Below, piece after piece: positions 1 through 7,200 of a stretch of 11,514 nt of DNA. The position numbers and the translations under genes were made by a program. The DNA comes from a bacterium (lineage in GTDB: Bacteria > UBP14 > UBA6098). The first letter of the stretch is position 1. Each line of letters opens with the position of its first letter. Location of the stretch: NCBI GenBank assembly GCA_030642425.1, contig DAOWNU010000018.1:1-11514 (forward strand). Reading direction: 5' to 3'. The notes under the pieces were generated by a model. It saw only the letters and a list, made by a program, of their open reading frames with translations, did not search any database and was not told the origin of the DNA.

Positions 1-25
1 CCATTTATATCGAAAATCTCCACGC

Positions 26-46
26 GGGAGGGTCTCAGACCCTCCC
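26..46. repeat. Perfect palindromic hairpin, 10-bp arms
   Basis: The arms GGGAGGGTCT (26-35) and AGACCCTCCC (37-46) are perfect reverse complements around one central base, so the hairpin realistically has an 8-9 bp stem and a small loop. No T-tract follows on either strand (the plus strand continues CTACGGG), so an ordinary intrinsic terminator is unlikely. It may be a REP-like dispersed palindrome, but only one copy is in the window. Confidence 0.6.
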
Positions 47-92
47 CTACGGGTGTTTCATAAACGCACATGCCATTTATATCGAATGTTTT

Positions 93-128
93 CCCTCGAA
101 CCCTCGAACCCTTGACCCCTTGAACCCT
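93..128. repeat. Degenerate tandem octamer array (CCCTYGAA)
   Basis: Four successive units CCCTCGAA, CCCTCGAA, CCCTTGA and CCCCTTGAA are followed by a partial CCCTATT. The same word occurs in reverse complement at the extreme right end of the window (AAGGGTTCAAGG, 11503-11514), so it is likely part of a dispersed intergenic repeat rather than a local slippage product. Confidence 0.55.
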
Positions 129-145
129 ATTTCTATATTTATCAC

Positions 146-256
146 ATTTGTGAGAAATGCAGGTTAGTTATTGGATGGGGCGGCTGGCGCGATTGTCGCG
201 TCCGAAAATGCTATAAGTTGATACGGATTGGACGTAGCGGGAATCGTGCCAGCCGC
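146..256 (-). repeat. Intergenic inverted-repeat element, copy A
   Basis: Outer arms 180-194 and 242-256 pair over 15 positions with one mismatch (a G:U wobble on the plus strand), and an inner CGTCC/GGACG pair (199-203 with 230-234) extends the fold. Segments 146-166, 164-171, 183-204, 232-240 and 246-253 each match, in the same order and in reverse complement, segments at 11429-11449, 11373-11380, 11347-11368, 11309-11317 and 11275-11282. The 183-204 block is 19/22 identical to its partner. Read on the minus strand, the element begins 34 bases after the stop codon of the phospholipase D-like gene, so it sits in that operon's 3' untranslated region. No coding capacity is apparent. Confidence 0.7.
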
Positions 257-290
257 AGTTGGGAAGGGGTATGCACCGCTCGTTTATCGC

Positions 291-821
291 TTATAATTCT
301 TCCAGAGGAACGGGGCAGGAGGATTTGCGGCCGCATTGGACGCACATATCGCCGCACCATATCAACTCGAAAAGCGAATCCACCTTGTCGATAATAATCG
401 GATCGTCGGTAACTATCCCCAGCTCGAAATTCCGGCGGGTCTTGCTCTTTGCGCCGATACCGGCGCCGGTTAGGTTCGCCGAGCCGAGATAGAGCACCCT
501 GCCGTCCGCAAGAACGCTTTTCTGATGCACCCTCGGACAGCGCCGCATCGCAAAATTCGCCCGATCCGCAAGCCCCACTTTTTTCGCCAGCGACAAAAAC
601 CATTCCGACGGCACCCCGGCATGTAAAATCCGGATTGCAAGACCGTCGTCGGCGCGCCGGGCGAAATACTTTATTATCGACTCACCCTTTTTCCCCCGGA
701 CAATAGTCAGCGCTTTGACGGTCGCGGTCGCGATATCGAGGCGGTATTTTGCCCCGAGAATAATCTCCTCGACCACCCTCGAATAGTGCCTCTCGTTTTC
801 GACCAGTTCCAGCAAGGTCAA
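291..821 (-). CDS. Single-HKD phospholipase D-like (nuclease-type) protein with C-terminal Cys cluster
   Basis: This 176-residue protein carries one complete HKD motif: H99-x-K101-x4-D106, followed by G113-S114-x-N116. The family uses this motif, usually as a dimer, for phosphodiester cleavage of nucleic acids or lipids. The N-terminal segment with NERHY and DIATATVKAL resembles the usual start of single-HKD proteins in prokaryotes. The tail has four cysteines (C156-x3-C160-x2-C163-x5-C169), a plausible metal-binding knuckle. No signal peptide is visible, so it is probably cytoplasmic. I chose TTG at 821, which overlaps the upstream lipoprotein stop (ATTGA) and suggests translational coupling; there is no clear ribosome site. 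A GTG at 776 would remove the conserved HY segment. A longer reading from an ATG at 1067 would overlap most of the lipoprotein gene and add 82 unrelated residues. The substrate is unknown. Confidence 0.82.
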   Translation of the reverse strand: MTLLELVENERHYSRVVEEIILGAKYRLDIATATVKALTIVRGKKGESIIKYFARRADDGLAIRILHAGVPSEWFLSLAKKVGLADRANFAMRRCPRVHQKSVLADGRVLYLGSANLTGAGIGAKSKTRRNFELGIVTDDPIIIDKVDSLFELIWCGDMCVQCGRKSSCPVPLEEL

Positions 822-1288
822 TCGACAAGGTAAAAAGTTGCGGATTCTGTTCGGATTGGCGGCGATGTCAGAAGAATTCCCTGGATTTGATATTTTCCGA
901 GCGTAACCCCCCTGAACGATTTCGAGCCGCCGTCCCAGATCGCGTTGAAAACAAGCGTGTCGGATGGCGAAACCGTAGCCTTGTTGATCATCTGGGCGCA
1001 CATAACACCCTCGATAGAATTCCAGATAGGCTCGTCCCCTCGATACACAATAAAATCCGCACGGCATGCGCTTGGGAATGTGATTTTCACCGATTTTTTC
1101 GATTTCGGAACGACTACCATTTGAAAAGAGATTTTGGAACCGAGCGCGTAGGCGGAATCCAGACCCGCGATAAATGCCAAAAGCGCGGGTTCGCCTTTTT
1201 CGGCGCGGGTGTCCGCGATAGCCTTATCCTTTGCGCAGGACAGGATCAGGATAGCAAACAACATAACAAAAATCGTTTTTCGAATCAT
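818..1288 (-). CDS. Lipoprotein with BsuPI-like beta-sandwich domain
   Basis: The 156-residue product begins with a short basic n-region and hydrophobic stretch ending in a lipobox-like ILSC, so Cys18 is the probable lipidated residue and the protein is membrane anchored on the periplasmic side. From about residue 50 to the end it resembles BsuPI-type domains (named for the intracellular proteinase inhibitor of Bacillus): strands rich in F and V, then DFIVYRGDEPIW, a polar stretch, an SPSDTLVFNAIWDG segment and GKYQIQGIL. The match is from memory of the family pattern and the role is unknown; proteinase inhibition should not be assumed. The start ATG at 1288 has GGAG upstream. It begins 15 bases after the phosphoglycerate mutase stop and overlaps the next gene by four bases, so it is a middle gene of an operon. 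Confidence 0.72.
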   Translation of the reverse strand: MIRKTIFVMLFAILILSCAKDKAIADTRAEKGEPALLAFIAGLDSAYALGSKISFQMVVVPKSKKSVKITFPSACRADFIVYRGDEPIWNSIEGVMCAQMINKATVSPSDTLVFNAIWDGGSKSFRGVTLGKYQIQGILLTSPPIRTESATFYLVD

Positions 1289-1303
1289 GTTTCACTCCGT
1301 TTA

Positions 1304-2539
1304 TCATGCCCCGAATTTGAGCAGGCGGCCACAGTTGGCGAGGATGAACATCATAATCGCGGTCCCGGGTATGTGTCCGAGTATTCCCTTGTTGCACTCT
1401 CTCTCGGTGAAACGGATCGCATCGTCGGAAAAGGCGAACTCGCTCCTTAAAAGGAGCGGCACCGGATGCCAACTGTGCGATCTCATAATTGGCGGCGTGG
1501 AATGATCCCCGGTAATAACGAGGACGTCGGGGTCGAGTTCGAGAATCCGCGGAATATGCGCGTCGAGTTCTTCGATCATCTTCGCCTTGCGCTCAAAATC
1601 GCCGTCCTCGCCGGCGGAGTCCGTATATTTGTAATGCAAGAAGTGGAAATCGAAATTGTCGAACGTCTCTTTCAGGTGGTCGAGTTCGTCGCTCATCGAT
1701 TCGAGACCGTCGTGGACATCCATCCCGACAAGCCGGGCGAGTCCCTTATACATAGGATAGACCGCGATTCCCTGCGCGGTCATCCCGTAGCGTTCCGCGA
1801 ATAGCTTTATATCCGGGAAGTTGGCCGCGCCGCGAATAAGGCACGTATTGGCCGGTCTTTCGTCCGCGAGAATCTCCGATACCCGCCGGATAAACATGTT
1901 CACAATCCGGGCCGCGCGCCGGCTTTCGACATCCCTTTCCTTCGCCGGTTCAGGCGGAAGGCCGGTCTGCTGCGGGTCGGCGTCCTCGATATTGTCCTTA
2001 AGATCGGGATCGTGGAAAACAACCGCAAAACGGTAATCTCTGGCCGCCCTGATATCGAATTTGACTCCGTCGATATCGCTTACATTATCTCTTATTATCG
2101 AAACGAGTTCGGCGCATTTTTCGGTGGATATTCTTCCCGCCCTCCGGTCTGCGATAAGCCCATCCTTCAATGTCGCAAAATTGCCTCGAACCGCCAGGTC
2201 GCCGCGAACAACTTCCATCCCGCAGCCGAGCGACTCCAGAATTCCGCGCCCGATCCGGTATTTTATCGGGTCGTATCCAAAAAGCGAAAGGTGTCCCGGC
2301 CCGCTGCCGGGCGTGATACCGTAGCCCACCGGATAGTGCAAGCCCACCGAACTTTCCCGCGCAAGCCTATCGAGATTGGGAGTAGCCGCGGCCTCCAGCT
2401 CCGTGCAACCGATGCAACCGGTGCGACCGGTGCGACCGGTGCGATCATCGACAGTAGTTCCGCTCACACCGTCGATAACGAGCAATATCGCTTTAGTGTC
2501 GTTTTTCGTTATAAGGTCGGGAAGTATATTGTCGAACAT
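1304..2539 (-). CDS. apgM: 2,3-bisphosphoglycerate-independent phosphoglycerate mutase, archaeal/ApgM type
   Basis: The 411-residue protein interconverts 3- and 2-phosphoglycerate in glycolysis and gluconeogenesis, in the cytoplasm. It has the alkaline-phosphatase-superfamily signatures of the ApgM family: a metal-ligand Asp in LLVIDG (D23), TPNLD at 53-57, the family hallmark PGSGPGHLSLFGYDP at 77-91, KYTDSAGEDGDF near 304-315, and ITGDHSTPP with SHSWHPVP around 342-361. Length fits the family. Two other in-frame ATGs lie upstream (2608 and 2551), but GGAGG with five-base spacing precedes 2539, and conserved sequence starts after it. Residues 33-45 are an expanded RTG-RTG-RTG-CIG-C stretch encoded by a nine-base tandem repeat, replacing the usual short linker between the metal site and TELEAA. 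It leads the three-gene minus-strand set. Confidence 0.93.
   Translation of the reverse strand: MFDNILPDLITKNDTKAILLVIDGVSGTTVDDRTGRTGRTGCIGCTELEAAATPNLDRLARESSVGLHYPVGYGITPGSGPGHLSLFGYDPIKYRIGRGILESLGCGMEVVRGDLAVRGNFATLKDGLIADRRAGRISTEKCAELVSIIRDNVSDIDGVKFDIRAARDYRFAVVFHDPDLKDNIEDADPQQTGLPPEPAKERDVESRRAARIVNMFIRRVSEILADERPANTCLIRGAANFPDIKLFAERYGMTAQGIAVYPMYKGLARLVGMDVHDGLESMSDELDHLKETFDNFDFHFLHYKYTDSAGEDGDFERKAKMIEELDAHIPRILELDPDVLVITGDHSTPPIMRSHSWHPVPLLLRSEFAFSDDAIRFTERECNKGILGHIPGTAIMMFILANCGRLLKFGA
2401..2445. repeat. Five-unit 9-base minisatellite inside apgM
   Basis: On the plus strand the units are CCGTGCAAC, CGATGCAAC, CGGTGCGAC, CGGTGCGAC and CGGTGCGAT. On the coding (minus) strand they give the in-frame series RTG, RTG, RTG, CIG, C. 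Because the period is a multiple of three, unit gain or loss would change linker length without a frameshift. Confidence 0.8.
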
Positions 2540-2562
2540 TGTGTCCTCCATGTGTCCTCCAT
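2540..2562 (-). promoter_or_regulatory. Duplicated ribosome binding site at apgM start
   Basis: Read on the minus strand, ATGGAGGACAC occurs twice in tandem just before the chosen ATG, giving two GGAGGA Shine-Dalgarno cores. The nearer copy gives GGAGG-ACACA-ATG and decides the start at 2539. The upstream copy could serve the alternative ATG at 2551 with tighter spacing, adding four residues. Confidence 0.6.
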
Positions 2563-2789
2563 TTCGGACTAAGCCCTTTAAGGGGTCTTTGCAAAAGTGA
2601 AATCGCAATTGCGTGATAACGTTGCTTCAATTCAAAATGGTCAATTGAGATTACATTGTAAAATGCTCCACCCCCATTCTCTATAAAGTTGGTCGGCGGT
2701 CGGCGGAAATGGGGAACATTGATAATTGTTAATCTTGTATTCCTAAATTTTGCAATGATTCTTTACCCGATAACCTGAAGTGCAGTCTT
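2563..2789. other. Intergenic gap between the unknown basic protein and apgM
   Basis: No gene is supported here. The gap implies that apgM may have its own promoter on the minus strand. The best candidate I can see is TTGACC (minus strand, 2644-2639) with 17-base spacing to CGTTAT (2621-2616), but the -10 matches consensus at only three positions, so I do not call it. A short direct repeat GGTCGGC GGTCGGC lies near 2690-2705. No convincing terminator for the upstream gene is seen. Confidence 0.4.
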
Positions 2790-3338
2790 TCAAATCCCTC
2801 TAAAAAGCCGCTTAGGCCGTTTCGATAGACCGTGTTTAATCAGATTTTCACGCACGGACGGCGCGAAAATTCTGCTTCGGGAATATGTGGAAAGCGTTTT
2901 TCTATATATTTTCTTTTGCTGAAAATGTCCGATTAACGCGTTCAACGCCGGCAGTGTTCCGCGCGGATAACGCGGGTGGCGCAATGTATATGTCATAAGC
3001 AGCCTTCTCGCGCGGAGCCGCTCTTTTTCTAGAAGTATGCGTTTGCCGAGAAATTTCTCTTCGGCGAGGATTCTTTCGATCTGTTCTATCGCACCCACGG
3101 AAGGCCATTTTCGGGAACGCAGGCCGAGAAATTCGAGAATGATCCCGACCGCGCTGCGCAGAGTGTGGTCGGGCATCTTATCGACCATGCCCCACAGCGG
3201 CGATCCGACCGGTTCCAAAGATCTGGCTGTTTCGTGAAGAAGGCGCTCGATTTCCAATCTTGCCCCCATAAGATCGCCTTTGTCGAGATTTCTGATAAAT
3301 CTTTCTCCGCCGCATTTTTGCATGTTATTGCTCATCAT
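2790..3338 (-). CDS. Basic, probably helical protein of unknown function
   Basis: I do not recognise this 182-residue protein. It has no signal peptide or membrane segment. It is strongly basic, especially in the C-terminal half (KRILLEKERLRARRLL, then RHPRYPRG and a terminal KRPKRLFRG), and its first half reads as amphipathic helices (ARLEIERLLHETARSL). That would suit nucleic-acid or ribosome binding, but this is only inference from composition. The start is uncertain: ATGs at 3338 and 3335 lie 12-15 bases after the flavin reductase stop with no strong ribosome site, and a third ATG lies at 3323. An upstream ATG at 3620 would overlap the flavin reductase gene by about 270 bases and is rejected. 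The close spacing suggests cotranscription with the flavin reductase. Confidence 0.6.
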   Translation of the reverse strand: MMSNNMQKCGGERFIRNLDKGDLMGARLEIERLLHETARSLEPVGSPLWGMVDKMPDHTLRSAVGIILEFLGLRSRKWPSVGAIEQIERILAEEKFLGKRILLEKERLRARRLLMTYTLRHPRYPRGTLPALNALIGHFQQKKIYRKTLSTYSRSRIFAPSVRENLIKHGLSKRPKRLFRGI

Positions 3339-3349
3339 AATATTGCCGA

Positions 3350-3901
3350 TCAGTGAGAGAACACTTCGGGCCTTTTCAGTCCGAAATATTTGCCGGTTGA
3401 AGGCAGATAGACCAACGGCGCGATGTTGTCGATATCGATAACGCCGTCCTTTAATATCGAATCTTCCGCGTGAGACGCCACGACTTCTCCGATAAACAAG
3501 TCGTGCGATCCCAGCTCGAGACGATGGCGCACAACGCATTCCATATTTATCGGACACTCCGCGACAAGCGGGACGGATATTTCCACTGCCTTCATTCGAG
3601 TAAACCCGGCCTCCACCCATTTGTCAACCTTATCGCCGTGCAGCCTGCCGGTGGAAGCGGCCGCGGACACGATGTCTTCTATCGGGATATTCACGCCGAA
3701 TTCGCCGTTCTCGATAAGGTGTTTGTAGCTGAAACGATTGTTTCGTCTAACTCCAATCGCAATCTGCGGCGGCTCCGAGGCCGCGACTCCGATCCACGAG
3801 ATAGCGATCAGATTATCGCCGAGCGTTTCACAGCCCACCGATACAATCGCTATCGGCACAGGTATAAGCAGTAGAGTCGGTTTGTTCAGAACTGTCTTCA
3901 T
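3350..3901 (-). CDS. Flavin reductase-like, FMN-binding split-barrel protein
   Basis: The 183-residue protein has the pattern of the flavin reductase-like split-barrel family: PVPIAIVSVG near residues 14-23, NLIAISWIGVAASEPPQIAIGVR at 30-52 (FMN-phosphate contact region), a YKHLIENGEFGVNIP segment at 59-73, GRLHGDKVDKW at 85-95, and ECPINMECVV...LGSHDLFIGEVV at 115-141. Members bind FMN and reduce flavins or carry electrons; in anaerobes many have no proven substrate. No signal peptide is seen, so it is cytoplasmic. The ATG at 3901 is preceded by a weak GGAAAC ribosome site. It is the first gene of the minus-strand group, with a candidate promoter 31-58 bases upstream, and is divergent from the giant secreted protein gene. 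Confidence 0.85.
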   Translation of the reverse strand: MKTVLNKPTLLLIPVPIAIVSVGCETLGDNLIAISWIGVAASEPPQIAIGVRRNNRFSYKHLIENGEFGVNIPIEDIVSAAASTGRLHGDKVDKWVEAGFTRMKAVEISVPLVAECPINMECVVRHRLELGSHDLFIGEVVASHAEDSILKDGVIDIDNIAPLVYLPSTGKYFGLKRPEVFSH

Positions 3902-3931
3902 CTTGTTTCCAATACAGTCAGTTTTTTTGCA

Positions 3932-3959
3932 ACTATAATGATATTTCAGTTTAATTCAA
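3932..3959 (-). promoter_or_regulatory. Candidate sigma70-type promoter for flavin reductase
   Basis: On the minus strand, TTGAAT (3959-3954) is followed after 16 bases by TATAGT (3937-3932). The -10 matches consensus at five of six positions and the -35 at four. It lies directly upstream of the ATG at 3901, giving a short leader. The housekeeping sigma consensus of this organism is unknown. Confidence 0.45.
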
Positions 3960-4032
3960 CTAAAAAGGCTACTGTGTCCAGTTTCTCACCGTGTTTATCT
4001 GGGAATTTCCTTTAACGAGTGGTTTGCAAAAT

Positions 4033-4076
4033 CTCTCACACCCATGGCCTTTTCTCCTTACGAGAAATGGGGAGAG
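4033..4076. other. Nested hairpin in the divergent promoter region
   Basis: CTCTC (4033-4037) and CCCAT (4041-4045) pair with ATGGG (4067-4071) and GAGAG (4072-4076) around a three-base bulge, and inside this TTCTC (4052-4056) pairs with GAGAA (4062-4066). It lies upstream of the rightward -35, so it is not in that transcript; it could be a protein-binding site or DNA cruciform. Function is unknown. Confidence 0.3.
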
Positions 4077-4138
4077 CAAGAAAATATATTGAAAATCGAG
4101 ATTGCTAATTTTTAAATTCCCTCTCTTCAAAAAACGCC

Positions 4139-4166
4139 TTGACTTTGGTTTATGGTTAAATATCTT
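4139..4166 (+). promoter_or_regulatory. Candidate promoter for the secreted protein/exosortase operon
   Basis: TTGACT (4139-4144) and TATCTT (4161-4166) are separated by 16 bases and followed by a very AT-rich stretch. The ribosome site GGGAG (4209-4213) sits six bases before the ATG at 4220. No other promoter this good is seen before the exosortase genes, which fits a single rightward transcription unit. Confidence 0.5.
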
Positions 4167-4219
4167 ATATTAAATAAATATGTTGGAGCAACCTGCCATA
4201 ATGAAAGTGGGAGAAAGCT

Positions 4220-7200
4220 ATGAAAAAAGTAAAAATGATTATCATTGTAACGCTGGCCCTATGTGCAGCGCTAACTGCACAAACAGAGGTCGAACTCGTC
4301 GCCACGGAAACTTTCGATACTTATCTGCCTATTGGCTGGGCACAAAGTCCGCCCTTTGCAGATAACAACGATTGGCATCAGGGCATTTTCCCGGGCGGGG
4401 GAACTAACTGCGCCTGGGTCAATTACGAGACGGATAACGATGATTCTCTCTTCACACCATCATTCGACGCCTCCGCCGGATTCGATTCAATCATTGTCGA
4501 GATGCTCGAGGATTACGAGCTTTTTGGAGCGACAGGTTCCGGCTCTTCCTATATTCTGGTCAGCGGGGACGGCGGCGCGACATGGGAAACGGCTGAAACT
4601 TATGGCCGCAACCAAATCGTAACGACTGTTAATCGATATCACATCGAGGCTTATGCTCACAGCGGTCCCGGTTCTAAGGTTTGCTTCTGGTATGACAATA
4701 ATGACGATGAACATTGGGCCATCGACAACATGACGATATATGGCTATACTCCTATTCCGGAACCTGCGCCACCCGCGTTTTCTCATCGAGTTCCCCCGAA
4801 GCTATATCCTTATGGGACAACGGAACTCCCCATCTTGCTTTATACCAACGATTTCACGGGAGTCTATCAACCGTCGGTCGAAATTTGCTTCAGGTTAAAT
4901 ACCTATCCCTTCGAATGTCATGGAATGACTTACGATGGCGGATTGCCCGACGGCACCGGGAATTACACATACACTATTCCGGACCTTTACGACTGGCGCG
5001 AACTCGACTATTATTTCCGCGCCAGAGATACTTATAGTCCAGCAAGTGTGGGGTCTTCGATGGTTTATTCTACACTAATCGAAGGCCCTTATTTCATTTA
5101 CGAGGATAACACAGGCTATCCTATGAGCCCGGACACACACTGGGTGCCCGGCTCGACTTTGGACCTCGATGTCCTCGAAGCCGACGACGTATTTACGTTC
5201 GTTACAAGCCTGCCTTTCCCGATAACTTTCTTCGGACGCGATTTCGACACACTGTGGTTAAGCTCGAACGGCTGGCTGCAACTTAGCGGAGAAGGCCCCG
5301 GAGGAACCTGGTTCTGGTCTGAATATATCCCAACAGTTGGCGGTTTGATGAACAACATTATCGCATGGTGCTGGGACGACCTTACCGGCCTCGATTTTGG
5401 CTCGTGGGACCCGCAAGCCTATTATTATGAAGACCCGGCCGGCGATTATATCATAGTCTCCTTTGTCGATTGGGGGCAGTTAGGCTATACTTCTTCAGCT
5501 TTCAGCTGCCAGATACAAATCTGGAGCCCGGACGCTATCCCTCAACCCGGCGGCAACTGCGCCATCGACGTTCGTTTCAACGGCCTGCCGGCAACATTGT
5601 ACCAGCCGGAGATGGGTGTCGAGAATAATAGCGGCGAAGTGGGTATTGCATATATGCATGTTGGTGGATTTTATGGCGATCCGGAATACACAGGATTTAC
5701 ATTTCCACAGCGAACAATCAGATACACAAGTCAACCGCCTCCCGGCGGAGTTATTTGGGGCAATGTTGACTTAGCAGATAGAACCGATGATTCCGGTGCG
5801 AAGGTTGGCATTGTCGGAATGCCCTTCTTCGATTTTACTTCGATAACCGGCAACTACATCATTTCCCACATTCCTGCTGGAACGTATGATATATATTGCT
5901 ATCATCCATCTTTCCATCCGGAAACGACTTATGATGTCATAGTTGTCGAGGAAGATACTGTAGAACTCAATTTTACCCTCGAGACGCGAACAGTGGGCTA
6001 CGCGAAAGGCTTTGCGGACCTTACCGACGGCCCGCCGATTGGCGACGCGGGAATCACAATTACTGAGGTAAGCTCCGGGATTTCCACAATAACTGAAGCT
6101 GGAGGCTATTTCTTCCTCGACGGCATACCCACAGGAAGCTGTCAGATCATTGCAACATATCCCGGATATATCCTCGATTATACTCCCGTTTTCGAACTGG
6201 CTATGGACGACACAATCGATATGGATGTAATCCACGGCATGCTCGAACTCGATCTGCTCATTCCTCTTTGGGAAGAGGATTTCGAGGGTGACGATGGCGG
6301 CGGTGTTACATCGGGCGGCCCCTTATGGGAATGGGGAACTCCGATGTTCGTCGGCCCGCCGGGAGCGCACAGCGGAACGCTTTGCTGGGGCACCGATCTG
6401 GACGATTACTACTTTGGCGGAACGGTAAGATCCGCAATAGATATTCTCGATGTGCCCGTGCCGGGTATTGTTCCCGGACCTACCGGCGTGTTCAATCTGT
6501 GGCATTGGTATGAAACCGAAGAATACATGGGCGATATGGAGGATGGCGGAAATATCTGGATATCCACCGACGGCGGCACGTCCTGGGAATTTATCGCCGA
6601 TCCCGACCCGGATTATACCGCTGTTATCGACCCCCTTTACGGCAATCCAATGGGCGGCGAGGCGGGTTATGGCCTGGGTCCGGTAGGATGGGAGAAGGTT
6701 TCATTCGACATATCGGGCTATCCCGTGATTACTAATATCCGTTTCCGCTTCGGAACCGACGATTATCCTTCTTCCGATGCCGGGTGGTATATCGACGACC
6801 TATCGATAATAGAGGAGTTAACATTCACCGGGGTTGTCGAGGGCTATGTCTATGATTGCAATACTTATGAGACTATAGATAACGCGACAGTATGTCTTTA
6901 TGACAGAACGGTTCTTACCGATGCCGCAGGTTATTATATAATAGATGATGTGCCTTACGGCAACGGTAGTATCTGGGCGGTTAAATCCGGCTACTTCCCC
7001 GGTTTCGAGGATATTGACGTCTTTGTGAACGATACCGTGTTAGTGTTGATTGCGATATGCTCGATAGATCTAGATTCTATCACGGGTCATCTGGCTTATG
7101 GCGAAGACGATTCGATTTATTTCGAGATTTGCAACCCGACAAACGATACAATCTTCTTCCAGATACCTCCGCTGCCCTTCGACCTCAGCGATTTCCTCGT

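Larger units (their letters stand above)
1..290. other. Repeat-rich intergenic region downstream of the minus-strand operon
   Basis: No credible gene is visible here. The stretch holds, from left to right, a long palindromic hairpin (26-46), a 14-base direct repeat CCATTTATATCGAA at 1-14 and 73-86, a short tandem octamer array (93-128), and an imperfect inverted-repeat element (180-256) that has a second copy near the right end of the window. The minus-strand phospholipase D-like gene ends at 291, so this is the 3' region of that operon. Open frames that cross it are antisense shadows without family features. Confidence 0.6.
3902..4219. other. Divergent promoter region
   Basis: This 318-base AT-rich stretch separates the flavin reductase gene (leftward) and the giant secreted protein gene (rightward). 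It contains a candidate promoter for each direction (3932-3959 and 4139-4166) and a nested hairpin (4033-4076). An ATG at 4180 opens a 61-codon frame that runs into the large gene out of frame; it has no clear ribosome site and is not called. Confidence 0.6.

Noticed and set aside
93..128. CRISPR-like array
   Set aside because: Units are only 7-9 bases with no spacers, so it is a simple tandem repeat.
821..1067. N-terminal extension of the HKD protein from ATG at 1067
   Set aside because: It overlaps the lipoprotein gene in another frame and adds residues with no family resemblance; the conserved domain starts only after 821.
887..1450. 187-codon plus-strand open frame
   Set aside because: It spans the lipoprotein gene and the apgM end on the opposite strand and has no domain features or ribosome site.
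2012..2572. 186-codon plus-strand open frame opposite apgM
   Set aside because: It is antisense to a gene with all ApgM signatures; its ATGATGATG-like stretch is only the minisatellite read on the other strand.
3339..3620. N-terminal extension of the unknown basic protein from ATG at 3620
   Set aside because: It lies wholly over the well-supported flavin reductase gene in another frame on the same strand.
4180..4365. Possible leader peptide gene starting at ATG 4180
   Set aside because: It has no ribosome site and most of it overlaps the large gene out of frame; the GGGAG site clearly serves the ATG at 4220.
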